A DNA stretch of 64,000 nt from Bartonella sp. WD16.2 (GTDB lineage: Bacteria; Pseudomonadota; Alphaproteobacteria; Rhizobiales; Rhizobiaceae). Location of the stretch: NCBI RefSeq assembly GCF_002022505.1, contig NZ_CP019781.1, positions 1,313,501-1,377,500 of the forward strand, read 5' to 3'. Every line of letters starts with the position of its first letter. Position 1 is the stretch's first letter. The notes below the pieces were generated by a model. That model was not told the DNA's origin, made no database searches, and saw nothing but the letters and a program-made list of their open reading frames with translations. Positions 47,819 to 59,924 of this stretch are shown one piece after another. The position numbers and the translations under genes are program-made.

Positions 47819-47955
47819 TTAGTGATTATTTAGATAATCAGTCATTTCGACATCTATACCATTAAAACGGAATATTACGCGACAATTTCTATTTACAGTA
47901 ATTGACTAATACCCAATTGAGGTTACCCTTTAGTGAATGCAATCAAAAAGACGGG
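47819..47955 (-). pseudogene. HigB-like toxin, C-terminal remnant
   Basis: Readable pieces LHSLKGNLNWV and SITVNRNCRVIFRFNGIDVE then MTDYLNNH match the end of HigB/RelE-type toxins. They are interrupted by an in-frame stop and a frameshift, and the N-terminal part is gone. It lies just upstream of the higA remnant in the usual higBA order. Confidence 0.75.
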
Positions 47956-48094
47956 TAATTTAAATTATTTCTGTTGCCATATTTTACTAAGGTCTTAATT
48001 GAAAGATAAGATGTATTAAACTTAACCGCCTAACTTGGTTAATGAATTTATCACAAAATATGTATATTTATTTAAAAGGGAAAAATATTAATTT
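47956..48094. other. Short gap between TA loci
   Basis: No supported gene; probably eroded higB DNA. Confidence 0.4.
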
Positions 48095-48418
48095 TCATTT
48101 TACTATTCCTAAAAATACAGCTAAACAGCGTTCAATTTGTATCATTTCATCTGTGTGAATATAACCGAAAATTGAACTAATTTTATCACATCGTACCGTC
48201 ACAATTTTATCAATCATCACCTGTGAAGGTTTTAGCAGACCATTTTCACTATTTGGCTCAATGGTAACGCGCAGCAGTGGAGCAGCAATAAGTGTGCTTG
48301 TAATTGGTAAAACTGTGATACTTGTATGCTCACTAAATTGATTAGCCTGGATTACCAATGCGGGTCTTGGTTTACCAAAATCGCCTCGTATAGCTACTGT
48401 TATAAGAGAACCTCTCAT
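48095..48418 (-). CDS. MazF/PemK-family toxin
   Basis: 107 aa. The start MRGSLITVAIRGDFGKPRPA with the conserved Gly-Lys-Pro-Arg-Pro motif, then TVLPITSTLIAAPLLRVTI, and the KPSQVMIDKIVTVRCDKI core identify the MazF/PemK/CcdB-like barrel. Members cleave RNA. All hallmark segments are intact. It is encoded two bases after the antitoxin stop, so the pair is an operon. Confidence 0.88.
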   Translation of the reverse strand: MRGSLITVAIRGDFGKPRPALVIQANQFSEHTSITVLPITSTLIAAPLLRVTIEPNSENGLLKPSQVMIDKIVTVRCDKISSIFGYIHTDEMIQIERCLAVFLGIVK

Positions 48419-48420
48419 TA

Positions 48421-48642
48421 TTATGTCCAGCCATCAATATCCGTTAAAGATTGCTCCATAAATAATTGAACAGATGCATTAGTTTTATCTGTCTCTGCTA
48501 CTAAACGACATTGACGACAGCATTCTTCAGCAAAGTTCGGTTTACGTATATCTGGTACCCAAATTTGTATTAAACGCAATCCAGCTTTTCTCTGTGCATT
48601 GCGATATTTTTGAACGCGTTCATTGACATGCATTGTGCCCAT
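48421..48642 (-). CDS. MazE-like antitoxin (DUF3018 family)
   Basis: 73 aa from the ATG at 48642, supported by GGAGG at 48651-48655 eight bases upstream. The start MGTMHVNERVQKYRNAQRKA, the motif LRLIQIWVPDIRKPNFAEEC and the ending TDIDGWT are typical of DUF3018 antitoxins paired with MazF-like toxins. A longer start at 48666 would include the Shine-Dalgarno in coding sequence and is unlikely. A palindrome directly upstream is a probable autoregulatory operator. Confidence 0.88.
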   Translation of the reverse strand: MGTMHVNERVQKYRNAQRKAGLRLIQIWVPDIRKPNFAEECCRQCRLVAETDKTNASVQLFMEQSLTDIDGWT

Positions 48643-48659
48643 AATATAACCTCCACTAT

Positions 48660-48700
48660 GTTTCATGTAACGTATAACACGGAAAAAAGTTACATGAAAC
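48660..48700. promoter_or_regulatory. Perfect 12-bp inverted repeat, likely TA operator
   Basis: Arms GTTTCATGTAAC (48660-48671) and GTTACATGAAAC (48689-48700) with a 17-base spacer. In the operon direction the spacer contains TTATAC, a possible -10. The position just before the antitoxin ribosome-binding site fits autorepression by the TA complex. Confidence 0.65.
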
Positions 48701-48826
48701 GAAGTTTTTAATAATTTTCAGAAAAATGATAATAATTTTTTCAGTTTATACGAAAGTTTTTTCTCAATGAGAGGAAGAAAGCTTCGCATTTTGAATGATG
48801 TGTAAACGAATAAAGTGAGCTCTCAT
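48701..48826. other. Intergenic region with a dispersed motif
   Basis: 48785-48818 shares CATTTTGAATGATGT and a following ACGAATAAAGT with 46908-46933, beside the direct repeat. This suggests a small dispersed element in the island. Confidence 0.5.
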
Positions 48827-49225
48827 TTAGTCAAAGAGCATGAGCTCACAATCAGGAGATGCTAAACGTAGTAAGAGCGTATCATACCCCCAACTAGCCC
48901 ATAAACAGAAAAACATCATAATGACGAAACTAATTATCATTGCTGTGTCGAATAACGATCTTTCATCTGCTGATATGTATGCAAAACCGTGAAGGAATAA
49001 CGATAACATTGACGCGAACGTCATAAAATTTAGGATGGCACGAATTGGTCTGCGAATAAATAAAAGGAAGAAGAAAAGAAAATGCAAAAATTTATTTATA
49101 AAAAACAAAAGTATGCGTATAAATAGATTACGTTTACGTTTCTTTTTTGGAACAGACTGCTCTTTGTGTAAATTTTCTTCTGTTTTGTTGAGTTCAACCT
49201 CAGATATGCCATCCATTATCCTCAT
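48827..49225 (-). CDS. Hypothetical membrane protein of the island
   Basis: 132 aa. A charged N-terminus (residues 1-35, KKKRKR) is followed by hydrophobic segments about 36-58 and 65-85, and a last pair around 95-115. It ends with YDTLLLRLAS. It resembles the broken gene at 40593-40934 in segment order, so the two may be paralogues of a conjugation-island protein. Function unknown. Confidence 0.6.
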   Translation of the reverse strand: MRIMDGISEVELNKTEENLHKEQSVPKKKRKRNLFIRILLFFINKFLHFLFFFLLFIRRPIRAILNFMTFASMLSLFLHGFAYISADERSLFDTAMIISFVIMMFFCLWASWGYDTLLLRLASPDCELMLFD

Positions 49226-49959
49226 CCCTTCGCGTCTTTAATATCTGAAATCATAACTTACCATATCTTTGTACTATCACAGGATATAAGTGAAATTTAC
49301 TCACATTTACTAAAAATGTAAAAGTTTTTTGCTTAAATGAAAATCTATTTTATTAGCAAGAGCTTTTAAATCTTTTCATCTAAAGTATATAGATCGTCCA
49401 CAATGAATAGTAGCTGCCCTTGTATAAGAATGATCTGCTCATATCTTTTCGCATGAACTGTGTTATTTCATGAGGATAGATTAAAGGTCTTTGTTGGAAA
49501 CTTGTACTTTCGGTTCCTTTTGTTCCCTATTGTCCTTAAAGTTTTACTTTTCCCTTTAACCTCGATAGCCATTTTCCTGATGACTTTTGAAAATTTCTAG
49601 CCATTTTAATATCTTTAACTGCCGCATAACTAATTAAGAGCACAACTTTCAAACCATGCTACAACATCAGCACAAGGTTTTAAAATTTTCGCGGGGATAT
49701 TTAAAAAAGGCACTAATATTGCCTTTTATTATATCTATAGATCAATTGAAGGGAAATGATAAAAATCTATAACTGAAATGGAACAAATATCGCTCAAATA
49801 ACTTTGATGCATTTTATTGACAGAAAAGGCAAACACCGTCATAAAATATCATGAGGCTAACATGAGATGATAACATTTTACATGATCTCTTGTGATTTTT
49901 GCTTTTTTCAAACTCTTTTTTTGTTTTCCAATATAATATATCTTACATAACCTATCTTT
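49226..49959. other. Intergenic region at the right edge of the island
   Basis: About 730 AT-rich bases. A short minus-strand piece encodes MARNFQKSSGKWLSRLKGK and then stops, perhaps a remnant. No other gene or RNA is supported. The housekeeping region starts at murJ. Confidence 0.4.
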
Positions 49960-51521
49960 ATGAGCTTAATTAAAAAATTTATAACTGTTGCTTCTGGAAC
50001 TTGTGCGAGTCGTCTTTTTGGTTTTGTACGTGAAGTACTCATGGCAGCATCTTTTGGTACAGGTCCTGCTGCTGACGCATTTAATGCGGCTTTTCGTTTT
50101 CCAAACACATTCCGCCGTCTTTTTGCTGAAGGCGCTTTTAATGCGGCTTTTGTTCCCCTATTTTCCAAAAAAATTACTGAAAATGGAACAGAAAATGCAC
50201 GCGAATTTGCAGAAGAAGTTTTTGGCGTTCTGTTCTCACTGCTCTTACTTTTAACCATTGTCATAGAAATGAGTATGCCTTTTTTGGTACGTACTGTGAT
50301 TGCACCAGGATTTGCAGAAGATGCAACAAAATTTGAAGCTACAATTCGTTTTACTGCGATTATGTTTCCCTATTTAGCGTGCATGTCTTTAGCAGCCATG
50401 ATGGGGGGAATGCTCAACGCATTACAACGTTATTTTGTTGCAGCTATTGCCCCTGTCTTTTTAAATATCGTGATGATTGGCGTGCTTGCCTATGCTTGGA
50501 CATTTCAACTTGATGCTTGGAAGATTGGGCTAAATCTTTCTTGGGGGGTTATGATTGCAGGCCTTCTTCAACTTACTTTAATTGCAATTGCTTTACGTCA
50601 AAGTGGGATGAAAATTTCTCTACGTCTTCCTTATCTTAGCCCCAATGTTCGCCAACTTTTAACCCTAGCATTCCCTGCTGCTATTACGGGGGGAATTACG
50701 CAAATCAATTTATTGATCAATACTAATATTGCATCCAGTCACCCAGGTGCTGTGTCTTCTTTGGTTTATGCTGATCGCCTTTATCAATTACCATTAGGCG
50801 TTGTTGGTATTGCTGTTGCGACTGTTCTTTTACCTGAATTAACAAAAGCCTTCCGCAATAAAAATAACAAAGAAGCCAATTATTTGCAAAACTACGCCAT
50901 TGCATTTACCCTCTTTTTAACCTTACCGGCATCAATCTTTTTTTCCTAATATCCACCCCCATTGTCAGCCTTTTCTTTGAACGCGGGCAATTTACAAGCC
51001 AATCAACACTCACTGTTGCACACTTGCTTGAACTTTATGGACTAGGGCTTCCAGCTTTTGTATTAATAAAAGTCTTTATTCCTAATTTTTTTGCTCATGA
51101 AGATACAAAAACACCAATGATTTTTGCAGGCATTTGTGTTTTAATCAATATCGGTTTAGCGCTTACATTATTCCCACTTTTGTCAGCACGTGGCATTGTG
51201 ATTGCAGAAATTACCTCTGGATGGGTTAACACACTCTTGCTTTGTAGCACCCTTATCAAACGCGGTTATTGGAAATGTGATATGCAACTTATCAAGTGGA
51301 TTGCATGCTTAATCGTTTCCATTCTCTTAATGGCTGCCGCTTTGTATTATGCACTTGGGTTTTTATCTTTCCCTTTGTCCCTACAAGCACCACTTTTTTT
51401 ACGAATAGGAACTTTAGCAGGTTTAATTTTCTCCATTCTATTGTTTTATTGTATCATTTGCTTTTCTCTTGGCATGAGTTATTTTCCTTTTTTACGTAAA
51501 AATTTGAAACAGCGCCTATAA
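49960..51521 (+). pseudogene. murJ: Lipid II flippase MurJ/MviN, split by a single-base frameshift
   Basis: The first frame (49960-50949) covers the N-terminal membrane segments with ASRLFGFVREVLMAASFGTG and FRFPNTFRRLFAEGAFNAAF, typical of MurJ, and ends PASIFFS. The second frame (to 51521) continues with ISTPIVSLFFERGQFTSQST and the remaining segments. An eighth T in the T7 run at 50938-50944 would give IFFLISTPIVSLFFERG and a product of about 520 residues. MurJ flips lipid II for peptidoglycan synthesis and is normally essential, so a sequencing error or efficient slippage is more likely than true loss. Confidence 0.9.
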
Positions 51522-51601
51522 TATCTTATTTGACTTTCAAAAAAGAAGCTTTACCACAACAAAAGCAACACGTAACATCATTAGAGAAAGGCTTAATTCC
51601 T

Positions 51602-52669
51602 ATGGACACTTGCGCATCCCTCGTCTTTTCTGGTGTGCAACCAAGTGGCAATTTGCATCTTGGTAATTATCTAGGTGCAATTAAGCGCTGGGTTGAACTG
51701 CAAGCATCTCATACATGCCTTTATTGTGTTGTAGATATGCATGCATTAACGGCTAACCCTGACCCACTCACCTTAGAAAACTCCACCCGTGCAGTCACAG
51801 CAGCCTTCTTAGCTGCCGGTATTGACCCACAAAAACATATCGTGTTCAACCAATCACGGGTTTTTCAACATGCTGAATTAGCATGGATTTTTAACTGTAT
51901 TGCCCGTATTGGCTGGCTCCAACGGATGACACAGTTTAAAGATAAAGCAGGTAAAAACCGCGAACAAGCATCTGTTGGGCTTTTTGCCTACCCAAGCCTT
52001 ATGGCTGCTGATATTTTACTCTATCGTGCAACACATGTTCCAGTAGGAGAAGATCAAAAGCAGCATATTGAACTCACCCGTGATATTGCGCAAAAATTCA
52101 ATCATGATTACGCCGACCGGATTGCACATTTAAATGTTGGCATTCCCATACAAGAGGGAGAAAACAAGGAACAAGGCTTTTTCCCAATACCAGAAGCTCT
52201 TCTTGGTGATACCGGCATGCGCATTATGTCTTTACGTGATGGCACAAAGAAAATGTCAAAATCAGATCCTTCAGATTTTTCACGAATTAATTTAACTGAT
52301 GATGCTGATCTTATCGTTCAAAAAATACGCAAAGCAAAAACCGACTCCGCTCCCCTCCCCGATGAGCTTACTGCTTTAGAAGGGCGCCCAGAAGTTGATA
52401 ATTTACTTGGTATTTATGCCGCTTTTGCGCAAATTAGCAAAGAGAAGGCTCTTTTAGAGTTTGCAGGTCAACAATTTTCGCTTTTCAAATCTGCTCTAGC
52501 GGATCTCGTCGTCCATAAACTGGCACCAATTACACAAGAATTACGCCGTCTTCATCAAGAAAATGCTTATATTGATTCTGTTTTGCGTGATGGGGCTGAA
52601 CATGCTAACCTATTGGCTGAAAATACAATGAAACACGTTCGTGAAATTGTTGGCTTTTTACATCATTGA
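51602..52669 (+). CDS. trpS: Tryptophanyl-tRNA synthetase
   Basis: 355 aa from the ATG at 51602, where the family alignment begins; an upstream TTG at 51530 would add 24 unrelated residues. The class I motifs are the HIGH-type SGNLHLGN and the KMSKS in [12 protein letters not shown]. The enzyme charges tRNA-Trp. The gene follows murJ by about 80 bases. Confidence 0.96.
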   Translation: MDTCASLVFSGVQPSGNLHLGNYLGAIKRWVELQASHTCLYCVVDMHALTANPDPLTLENSTRAVTAAFLAAGIDPQKHIVFNQSRVFQHAELAWIFNCIARIGWLQRMTQFKDKAGKNREQASVGLFAYPSLMAADILLYRATHVPVGEDQKQHIELTRDIAQKFNHDYADRIAHLNVGIPIQEGENKEQGFFPIPEALLGDTGMRIMSLRDGTKKMSKSDPSDFSRINLTDDADLIVQKIRKAKTDSAPLPDELTALEGRPEVDNLLGIYAAFAQISKEKALLEFAGQQFSLFKSALADLVVHKLAPITQELRRLHQENAYIDSVLRDGAEHANLLAENTMKHVREIVGFLHH

Positions 52670-53344
52670 TAAACAATAAACTTTGATTGAAAAAAGCTAT
52701 AGCCGGTATAGTCCTTTCACTGAATAATCAAGAAACATACTATAAGTACTATATATGAAAAAACATATGAAAATTGTAAACCATTCTTAATAAAATGACA
52801 AAACTATCGACAAACTATTGTTGTTCTTGACATAACACAAAAAACACAAATGTACACCAATATACCCTTGTAAAAACATGGGTGTAAACGTATTTGTAGA
52901 TTTTAGTGCATTGCCTCTTAATTTAAATGATAAGTGCAAACTGCGCTTGATGCAAACCACACCTCTTGTCACCCCTTGCTAGGTTAAGTGCTCCCATATC
53001 TTCAAGTGCAAATATATACTTTATTTATGAAGGAACAAATGCTTGATAAGGTGTATTTTAAGCTTTTAAAGCAGCAGTTTTTTTAGTAAAATTTTATGTA
53101 TACAAGTAAAAAATTGATAAAATTTGTAAATTGATTAACAAATATCAAGATATCGCTACCATATCCTATTTTCTCATGATAACATAAGCAGGCCTATTAA
53201 ATCATTAATCGTCAAGTGAGAAGGCGTTTTATCCTCGTTATCGTGTTTTAAGCGATCTTTTAAAATATTGAAGCTGATTATATCAATACTTAAACTTTTT
53301 TGCGTTAATTGTTTCCTTAAGCTTGTGCAACAAAAGGATAATGT
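52670..53344. other. Intergenic region between trpS and nfu
   Basis: About 675 AT-rich bases. TAAGCTTGTGCAACAAAAGG just before the NifU-like start resembles the flagellar motif only weakly. No gene, RNA or clear terminator is supported. Confidence 0.45.
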
Positions 53345-53935
53345 ATGTTTATTCAAACTGAAACCACACCAAATCCTGCAACACTCAAATTTTTACCAGG
53401 CCGTGTGGTCCTTGCCAAAGGTGTATTAGAGTTTCACAACAGCAAAGAAGCTAACAAAAATTCACCTCTTGCTGCTAAACTGTTTACAATTCCCAATGTT
53501 AGCAGTGTTCTTTTAGGATATGATTTCATTGCTGTGACAAAAAATGAAGGGGAATGGCAACATCTCAAACCAGCGATTTTGGGCATAATTATGGAACATT
53601 TTCTTTCCAATGACTCCACTGTTATCAATGATGCCACTCTGCAAATACAAACCCCTGAGGCCTACGAAGAATTTTATGACGAAAAAGATGCTGATATTGT
53701 CATGACAATTAAAGAGATTCTTGAAACACGTGTTCGCCCAGCTGTTGCCAATGATGGTGGGGATATTACTTTTCGTGGTTTTGAAAACGGTATCGTTTAT
53801 TTAAATATGCGCGGTGCGTGCGCTGGGTGTCCATCCTCAACAGCAACACTTAAACACGGGATTGAAAATCTCTTGCGTCATTTTATTCCAGAAGTTTTGG
53901 GCGTTGAAGCCATGCCGCAAGACGTTACGCTATAA
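53345..53935 (+). CDS. NifU/Nfu-type iron-sulfur scaffold protein
   Basis: 196 aa. The N-terminal Nfu domain opens MFIQTETTPNPATLKFLPGR. The C-terminal NifU-like domain holds VRPAVANDGGDITFRGF and the cluster-binding CAGC motif (Cys159 and Cys162). It carries 4Fe-4S clusters to target proteins, as in alphaproteobacterial and mitochondrial Nfu. Length is normal. Confidence 0.93.
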   Translation: MFIQTETTPNPATLKFLPGRVVLAKGVLEFHNSKEANKNSPLAAKLFTIPNVSSVLLGYDFIAVTKNEGEWQHLKPAILGIIMEHFLSNDSTVINDATLQIQTPEAYEEFYDEKDADIVMTIKEILETRVRPAVANDGGDITFRGFENGIVYLNMRGACAGCPSSTATLKHGIENLLRHFIPEVLGVEAMPQDVTL

Positions 53936-54290
53936 ACTTGAAAACCCAGTAAGCAAAAAGAAAAAACCATTTTGTACAAATATCCCATACAAATCATTTG
54001 CTGAAAATCATTTTTGAAAGCTATGGGAATTTGTTATTATTTACTGCAAACTATACTTATCAGCGTCCAAATATAGGAGGGGAAATAAATAGGCAGTTAA
54101 AGAAGACCAACAAGGCTTGCATTACACGGAGAGGTTCGCACTACACGAAAGGTCCGCATTATACGAAGATCAAAAAAGCGTGCGTAAATCAAAGCTGTAA
54201 ATACAACAATGCTTCAAGGTATAAAAATATCTCGTAATAAATATACATGCCTTATGAGGCTTTAAAATACTTAGAAACCTTCTTAAACAA
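53936..54290. other. Intergenic region
   Basis: About 355 bases between convergent nfu and groEL. A short ACACGGAGAGGT / ACACGAAAGGT repeat is seen near 54125-54155. No gene is supported. Confidence 0.45.
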
Positions 54291-54316
54291 TAAAAAACGG
54301 GCCAGATGGCCCGTTT
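54291..54316 (-). terminator. Terminator of groESL
   Basis: The 9-bp stem AAACGGGCC/GGCCCGTTT (54295-54303, 54308-54316) with loop AGAT. In the groEL direction it runs into a T tract (54292-54297 complement). Confidence 0.9.
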
Positions 54317-54340
54317 CTTTTTACCTATGGGTTAAGGCGT

Positions 54341-55984
<1,644 letters not shown>

Positions 55985-56031
55985 TTAATTTCTCCTTGGA
56001 TATAGTAAATGAAACAAATTGAGAGAATGGA

Positions 56032-56328
56032 TTAACCCAAAATCCCCATAATATCGGATTCTTTCATGATTAAGAGTTCTTCACCATTAATCTTCACTTC
56101 GGTTCCAGACCATTTCCCAAATAAGATGCGGTCTCCTGCTTTAACTTCGAGAGGCACGCGCTTTCCATTATTATCAAGAGCGCCATTACCAACAGCGATT
56201 ACTTCACCTTCTTGAGGTTTTTCCTTTGCTGTATCAGGGATGATAATCCCACCAGCAGTTTTATTTTCAGATTCAACCCGACGAACGACAACACGATCGT
56301 GAAGTGGGCGGAATTGTGTGTTAGCCAT
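56032..56328 (-). CDS. groES: Co-chaperonin GroES
   Basis: 98 aa. [20 protein letters not shown] and the mobile loop [13 protein letters not shown] are diagnostic. It is the first gene of the groESL operon under a CIRCE element. Confidence 0.98.
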   Translation of the reverse strand: MANTQFRPLHDRVVVRRVESENKTAGGIIIPDTAKEKPQEGEVIAVGNGALDNNGKRVPLEVKAGDRILFGKWSGTEVKINGEELLIMKESDIMGILG

Positions 56329-56375
56329 GTTTTAAACCCTTAAAACTTAGTATAACTGATTAATCTTAAATTTTA

Positions 56376-56402
56376 CTAGCACTCTTGAGTAGTGAGTGCT
56401 AG
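56376..56402 (-). promoter_or_regulatory. CIRCE element (HrcA operator) upstream of groES
   Basis: CTAGCACTC (56376-56384), nine bases, GAGTGCTAG (56394-56402). This is the CIRCE inverted repeat with one change at each outer base from TTAGCACTC. HrcA binding represses groESL except under heat shock. Confidence 0.93.
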
Positions 56403-56553
56403 TAATAAGTTTTATATAAAAATATTGATCCACAATGTCAAGGATTCTAAATAAAATAATTTTTTCATATTGATTCTAATTGGCTCTTTGATTCTGATCA
56501 AAAAATGCTTATCTTTTACTAAACTAATAGAACATACGTTAAGGAATTTTACG

Positions 56554-57942
56554 ATGCTTAAAACACGCCAAGAAACCGATAGTTTTGGGACAGTTTCGGT
56601 TCCTCATGACCGTTATTGGGGAGCGCAAACAGAACGTTCTCGACATAATTTCAATATTGGTTCAGAAAAACAGCCTCTCTCATTGATTTATGCTTTAAGT
56701 CTTATCAAAAAGACAGCAGCTCTTGTGAATATGCAAAAAGGAAAACTTTCGCAAGACATAGGGCAAGCGATTGTCACTGCCGCTGATGAAGTGCTTTCTG
56801 GTGCATTTGATACACATTTCCCCCTAGCTGTTTGGCAAACAGGATCTGGCACACAAAGCAATATGAATGTCAATGAAGTAATCGCCAATCGCGCTAGCGT
56901 GCTTTTAGGGGGAACACTTGGCAACAAAGCACCCGTGCACCCTAATGACCACGTAAATATGAGCCAATCATCAAACGATTCTTTTCCTACAGCGCTTCAT
57001 ATTGCTACTACACTGCAAACACGCCAACATTTTTTCCCAATCCTTGATACTCTTATTGCCAGTCTTCAAACAAAAGAAGAAGAATTTGCAGATATTATAA
57101 AATTGGGGCGCACACACACGCAAGATGCCACCCCCCTTACTTTGGGACAAGAATTTTCAGGCTACCGCGCTGCGCTAGAAGCCAACCGTCAACGTATTGA
57201 AATGGCTCTTATTGATGTTCAAATGCTTGCGCAAGGGGGAACTGCCGTTGGAACAGGCCTTAATGCTCCAAAAGGATTTGACGTTGCATTTGCTGAAACG
57301 ATTAGTCCACTCACAGGAGTAACTTTCACAACCGCTAATAACAAATTTGAAGCTCTCGCCCACCATGGAGCTCTTGCCAATTTCCACGGAAGCTTAAATG
57401 CATTGGCAGCTGATTTATTCAAAATTGCAAATGACATTCGTTTCTTAGGATCAGGACCACGTTCAGGCCTAGGCGAACTAAGCTTACCAGAAAATGAACC
57501 TGGTTCCTCCATTATGCCAGGAAAAGTTAACCCCACCCAATGTGAAGCCTTAAGTATGGTCGCCTGCCAAGTCTTTGGAAATCAGACTAGTGTGACATTC
57601 GCTGCAAGCCAAGGTCATTTCGAACTCAATGCCTTTAAGCCCGTTATTGGTTATAATGTTCTGCAGTCGCTCTCACTTCTTGGTGATTCTATGCACTCCT
57701 TTGATATTAACTGTATCAAAGGACTGCGTGCTAATACAGATCACATCCAGTCCCTTTTAGAGCGCTCTCTCATGCTGGTTACAGCGCTCGCACCAGAAAT
57801 TGGTTATGAAAAAGCTGCTGATATTGCTAAAACAGCCCACAAAAACGGTACAACCTTACGGGAAGAAGCTTTAAAAGCCGGGATTACTGAAGCTGACTAC
57901 GACCGACTGGTTGATCCAAAGAAGATGATCCACCCACAATAA
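56554..57942 (+). CDS. fumC: Fumarate hydratase, class II
   Basis: 462 aa from the ATG at 56554, with AAGGA eight bases upstream; a longer reading from 56470 lacks a family match. The signature [16 protein letters not shown] and the substrate-site motifs [14 protein letters not shown] and [16 protein letters not shown] are intact. It interconverts fumarate and malate in the TCA cycle without an iron-sulfur cluster. Confidence 0.96.
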   Translation: MLKTRQETDSFGTVSVPHDRYWGAQTERSRHNFNIGSEKQPLSLIYALSLIKKTAALVNMQKGKLSQDIGQAIVTAADEVLSGAFDTHFPLAVWQTGSGTQSNMNVNEVIANRASVLLGGTLGNKAPVHPNDHVNMSQSSNDSFPTALHIATTLQTRQHFFPILDTLIASLQTKEEEFADIIKLGRTHTQDATPLTLGQEFSGYRAALEANRQRIEMALIDVQMLAQGGTAVGTGLNAPKGFDVAFAETISPLTGVTFTTANNKFEALAHHGALANFHGSLNALAADLFKIANDIRFLGSGPRSGLGELSLPENEPGSSIMPGKVNPTQCEALSMVACQVFGNQTSVTFAASQGHFELNAFKPVIGYNVLQSLSLLGDSMHSFDINCIKGLRANTDHIQSLLERSLMLVTALAPEIGYEKAADIAKTAHKNGTTLREEALKAGITEADYDRLVDPKKMIHPQ

Positions 57943-58000
57943 GGCTATTTTATGTTATTGATGAATTTATGTCATTATGCATTGTTATTATAAATGACAT

Positions 58001-59629
58001 TTACGTTATAATATCGGGCTGTTCACGGCCCAAATATTCTTTTATTTTTAACAATTCAAGCGCTGCTAAAAATAAAGGTCGAAGTACCTTTTGCAGATCT
58101 TGATTATATTTGCGGGGGTTGCTTTCATACTGTTCGAGATAAATGCGTACAGTTGCCCCCCCTGTTCCCGTTCCAGATAAACGCACGATCAATCGTGCTC
58201 CATTTTCAAAAAACACCCGCACCCCTTGGCCGACACTAACGCTATCATCAATTGGATCATGATAAGTAAACTCATCACAGTGTGTAACAATTAACCCGGC
58301 AACTTTTGTTCCAGCTAAGGGCAATAACGTGCGCAAATGTTCCATCATTATATAAGCTTTTTGTGCTTCAATATTCTCATAATCATAACGTGAATAATAA
58401 AAACGCCCATATTTGTGCCAATGTTTTTGTACAATTTGTGCCGCTGTTTGCCCTGTTAGAGCCAAAAGGTTTAACCAAAACAACACGGCCCATAAACCAT
58501 CCTTTTCGCGCACATGGTGTGAGCCCGTTCCAAAGCTTTCCTCACCACACAAAGTAACTTTTCCGGCATCTAGAAGCGTACCAAAAAATTTCCATCCTGT
58601 TGGCGTTTCAAAAAGATTGATCCCCTTCTCTTGTGCCACAAGGTCAGCAACACGCCCTGTTGGCATTGAGCGGGCAATCCCAGAAATGCCCTGCCTATAT
58701 CCTTTAATCAGATGTGCATTTTCTGCCATAATAGCCAATGAATCAGAAGGGGTAATAAATTGTTTGCGACCAATAATGAGATTGCGATCACCATCACCAT
58801 CAGAAGCAGCACCCAAGTCAGGCCCTTGATCAGACATGAGCAAATGATAAAGATCCTTTGCATGTACCAAATTGGGATCAGGATGAAAACCACCAAAATC
58901 TGGTAAAGGAGTTCCATTGACTACTGTTCCTTGAGGAAAATTTAAGCGCTTTTCAAAAATTTCTTTCGCATAAGGCCCTGTGACCGCATGCATAGCATCA
59001 AATCGCAAGGTTAAACCCTTTTTCACTGCTTGAGAAATGCAACCAAAATCAAAAAGCTCTTCCATTAAAGCAGCATAATCTGTCACAGGGTCGATAACAT
59101 CTACCTGCATGGAACCGATAAAACTTTGCCCTTCTATTTCTAAATCAATGTCTGGAACTTCAACAATTTTATAAGAAGAAAGATGTCGCGATGTTGCAAA
59201 AATAGCATCACACAAACAGTCAGGTGCCGGACCACCATTGGAAATATTATATTTTATACCACAATCACCATTCACACCACCAGGATTGTGGCTTGCCGAT
59301 AAAATAATGCCTCCATGTGCATGATATTTGCGAATAAGGTGCGACACAGCAGGTGTTGATAAAATACCCCCTCTTCCCACCTTAACACAACCCACACCAT
59401 TTGCAGCAGCCATTTTTAACACAAGTTGAATAAAGGTGTCATTTAAATAGCGCCCATCCCCACCAAGGATAAATAATTTTCCCTCAAGAGGTCCAACATT
59501 GTCAAAAATGGACTGAATAAAATTTTCAACATAATGGGGTTGCTGAAAAACCGATACCTTTTTGCGTAAACCAGATGTTCCCAGTTTTTGATCATGAAAA
59601 GCTGTTGTCAAAACAGTGTTGACGATCAT
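58001..59629 (-). CDS. pgm: Phosphoglucomutase (alpha-D-glucose phosphate-specific)
   Basis: 542 aa. The active-site serine loop ILSASHNPGGVNGD, the metal loop ASDGDGDRN and the sugar loop GEESFGTGSHH are present. It interconverts glucose 1-phosphate and glucose 6-phosphate for polysaccharide and envelope synthesis. It is convergent with fumC. Confidence 0.95.
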   Translation of the reverse strand: MIVNTVLTTAFHDQKLGTSGLRKKVSVFQQPHYVENFIQSIFDNVGPLEGKLFILGGDGRYLNDTFIQLVLKMAAANGVGCVKVGRGGILSTPAVSHLIRKYHAHGGIILSASHNPGGVNGDCGIKYNISNGGPAPDCLCDAIFATSRHLSSYKIVEVPDIDLEIEGQSFIGSMQVDVIDPVTDYAALMEELFDFGCISQAVKKGLTLRFDAMHAVTGPYAKEIFEKRLNFPQGTVVNGTPLPDFGGFHPDPNLVHAKDLYHLLMSDQGPDLGAASDGDGDRNLIIGRKQFITPSDSLAIMAENAHLIKGYRQGISGIARSMPTGRVADLVAQEKGINLFETPTGWKFFGTLLDAGKVTLCGEESFGTGSHHVREKDGLWAVLFWLNLLALTGQTAAQIVQKHWHKYGRFYYSRYDYENIEAQKAYIMMEHLRTLLPLAGTKVAGLIVTHCDEFTYHDPIDDSVSVGQGVRVFFENGARLIVRLSGTGTGGATVRIYLEQYESNPRKYNQDLQKVLRPLFLAALELLKIKEYLGREQPDIIT

Positions 59630-59924
59630 GAAAATAACCTTCCTACTATTTTCTCAACTTGAAAGGGAGCATCCTCCCACAATTAATGTCTCATTAAATA
59701 GCTGTCTATGCAGAAACTTCCCATGGTACCTTCTATTAAATGACTACCCTTTTTACAGTTCCCTTTATTTAAGGGGCTACCCATTCAAGCTGCTTTCATT
59801 TAACTTTGATGCAAGCATGAAATACTTGCAAATTTATCACAATCTACTACACTTCCAACATTCGTCGTTGAAAAACAAAACCGTTTTTGCAACACAATCC
59901 CAAAAGGCTTATAGGAGCGTAATT

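Noticed and set aside
53998..54237. 79-residue plus-strand frame before groEL
   Set aside because: It consists of short low-complexity repeats, has no ribosome-binding site and no family match.
59616..59924. N-terminal extension of the peroxiredoxin reading frame
   Set aside because: The family start and a clear AGGAG site are at 59925; the upstream codons include the pgm promoter region.
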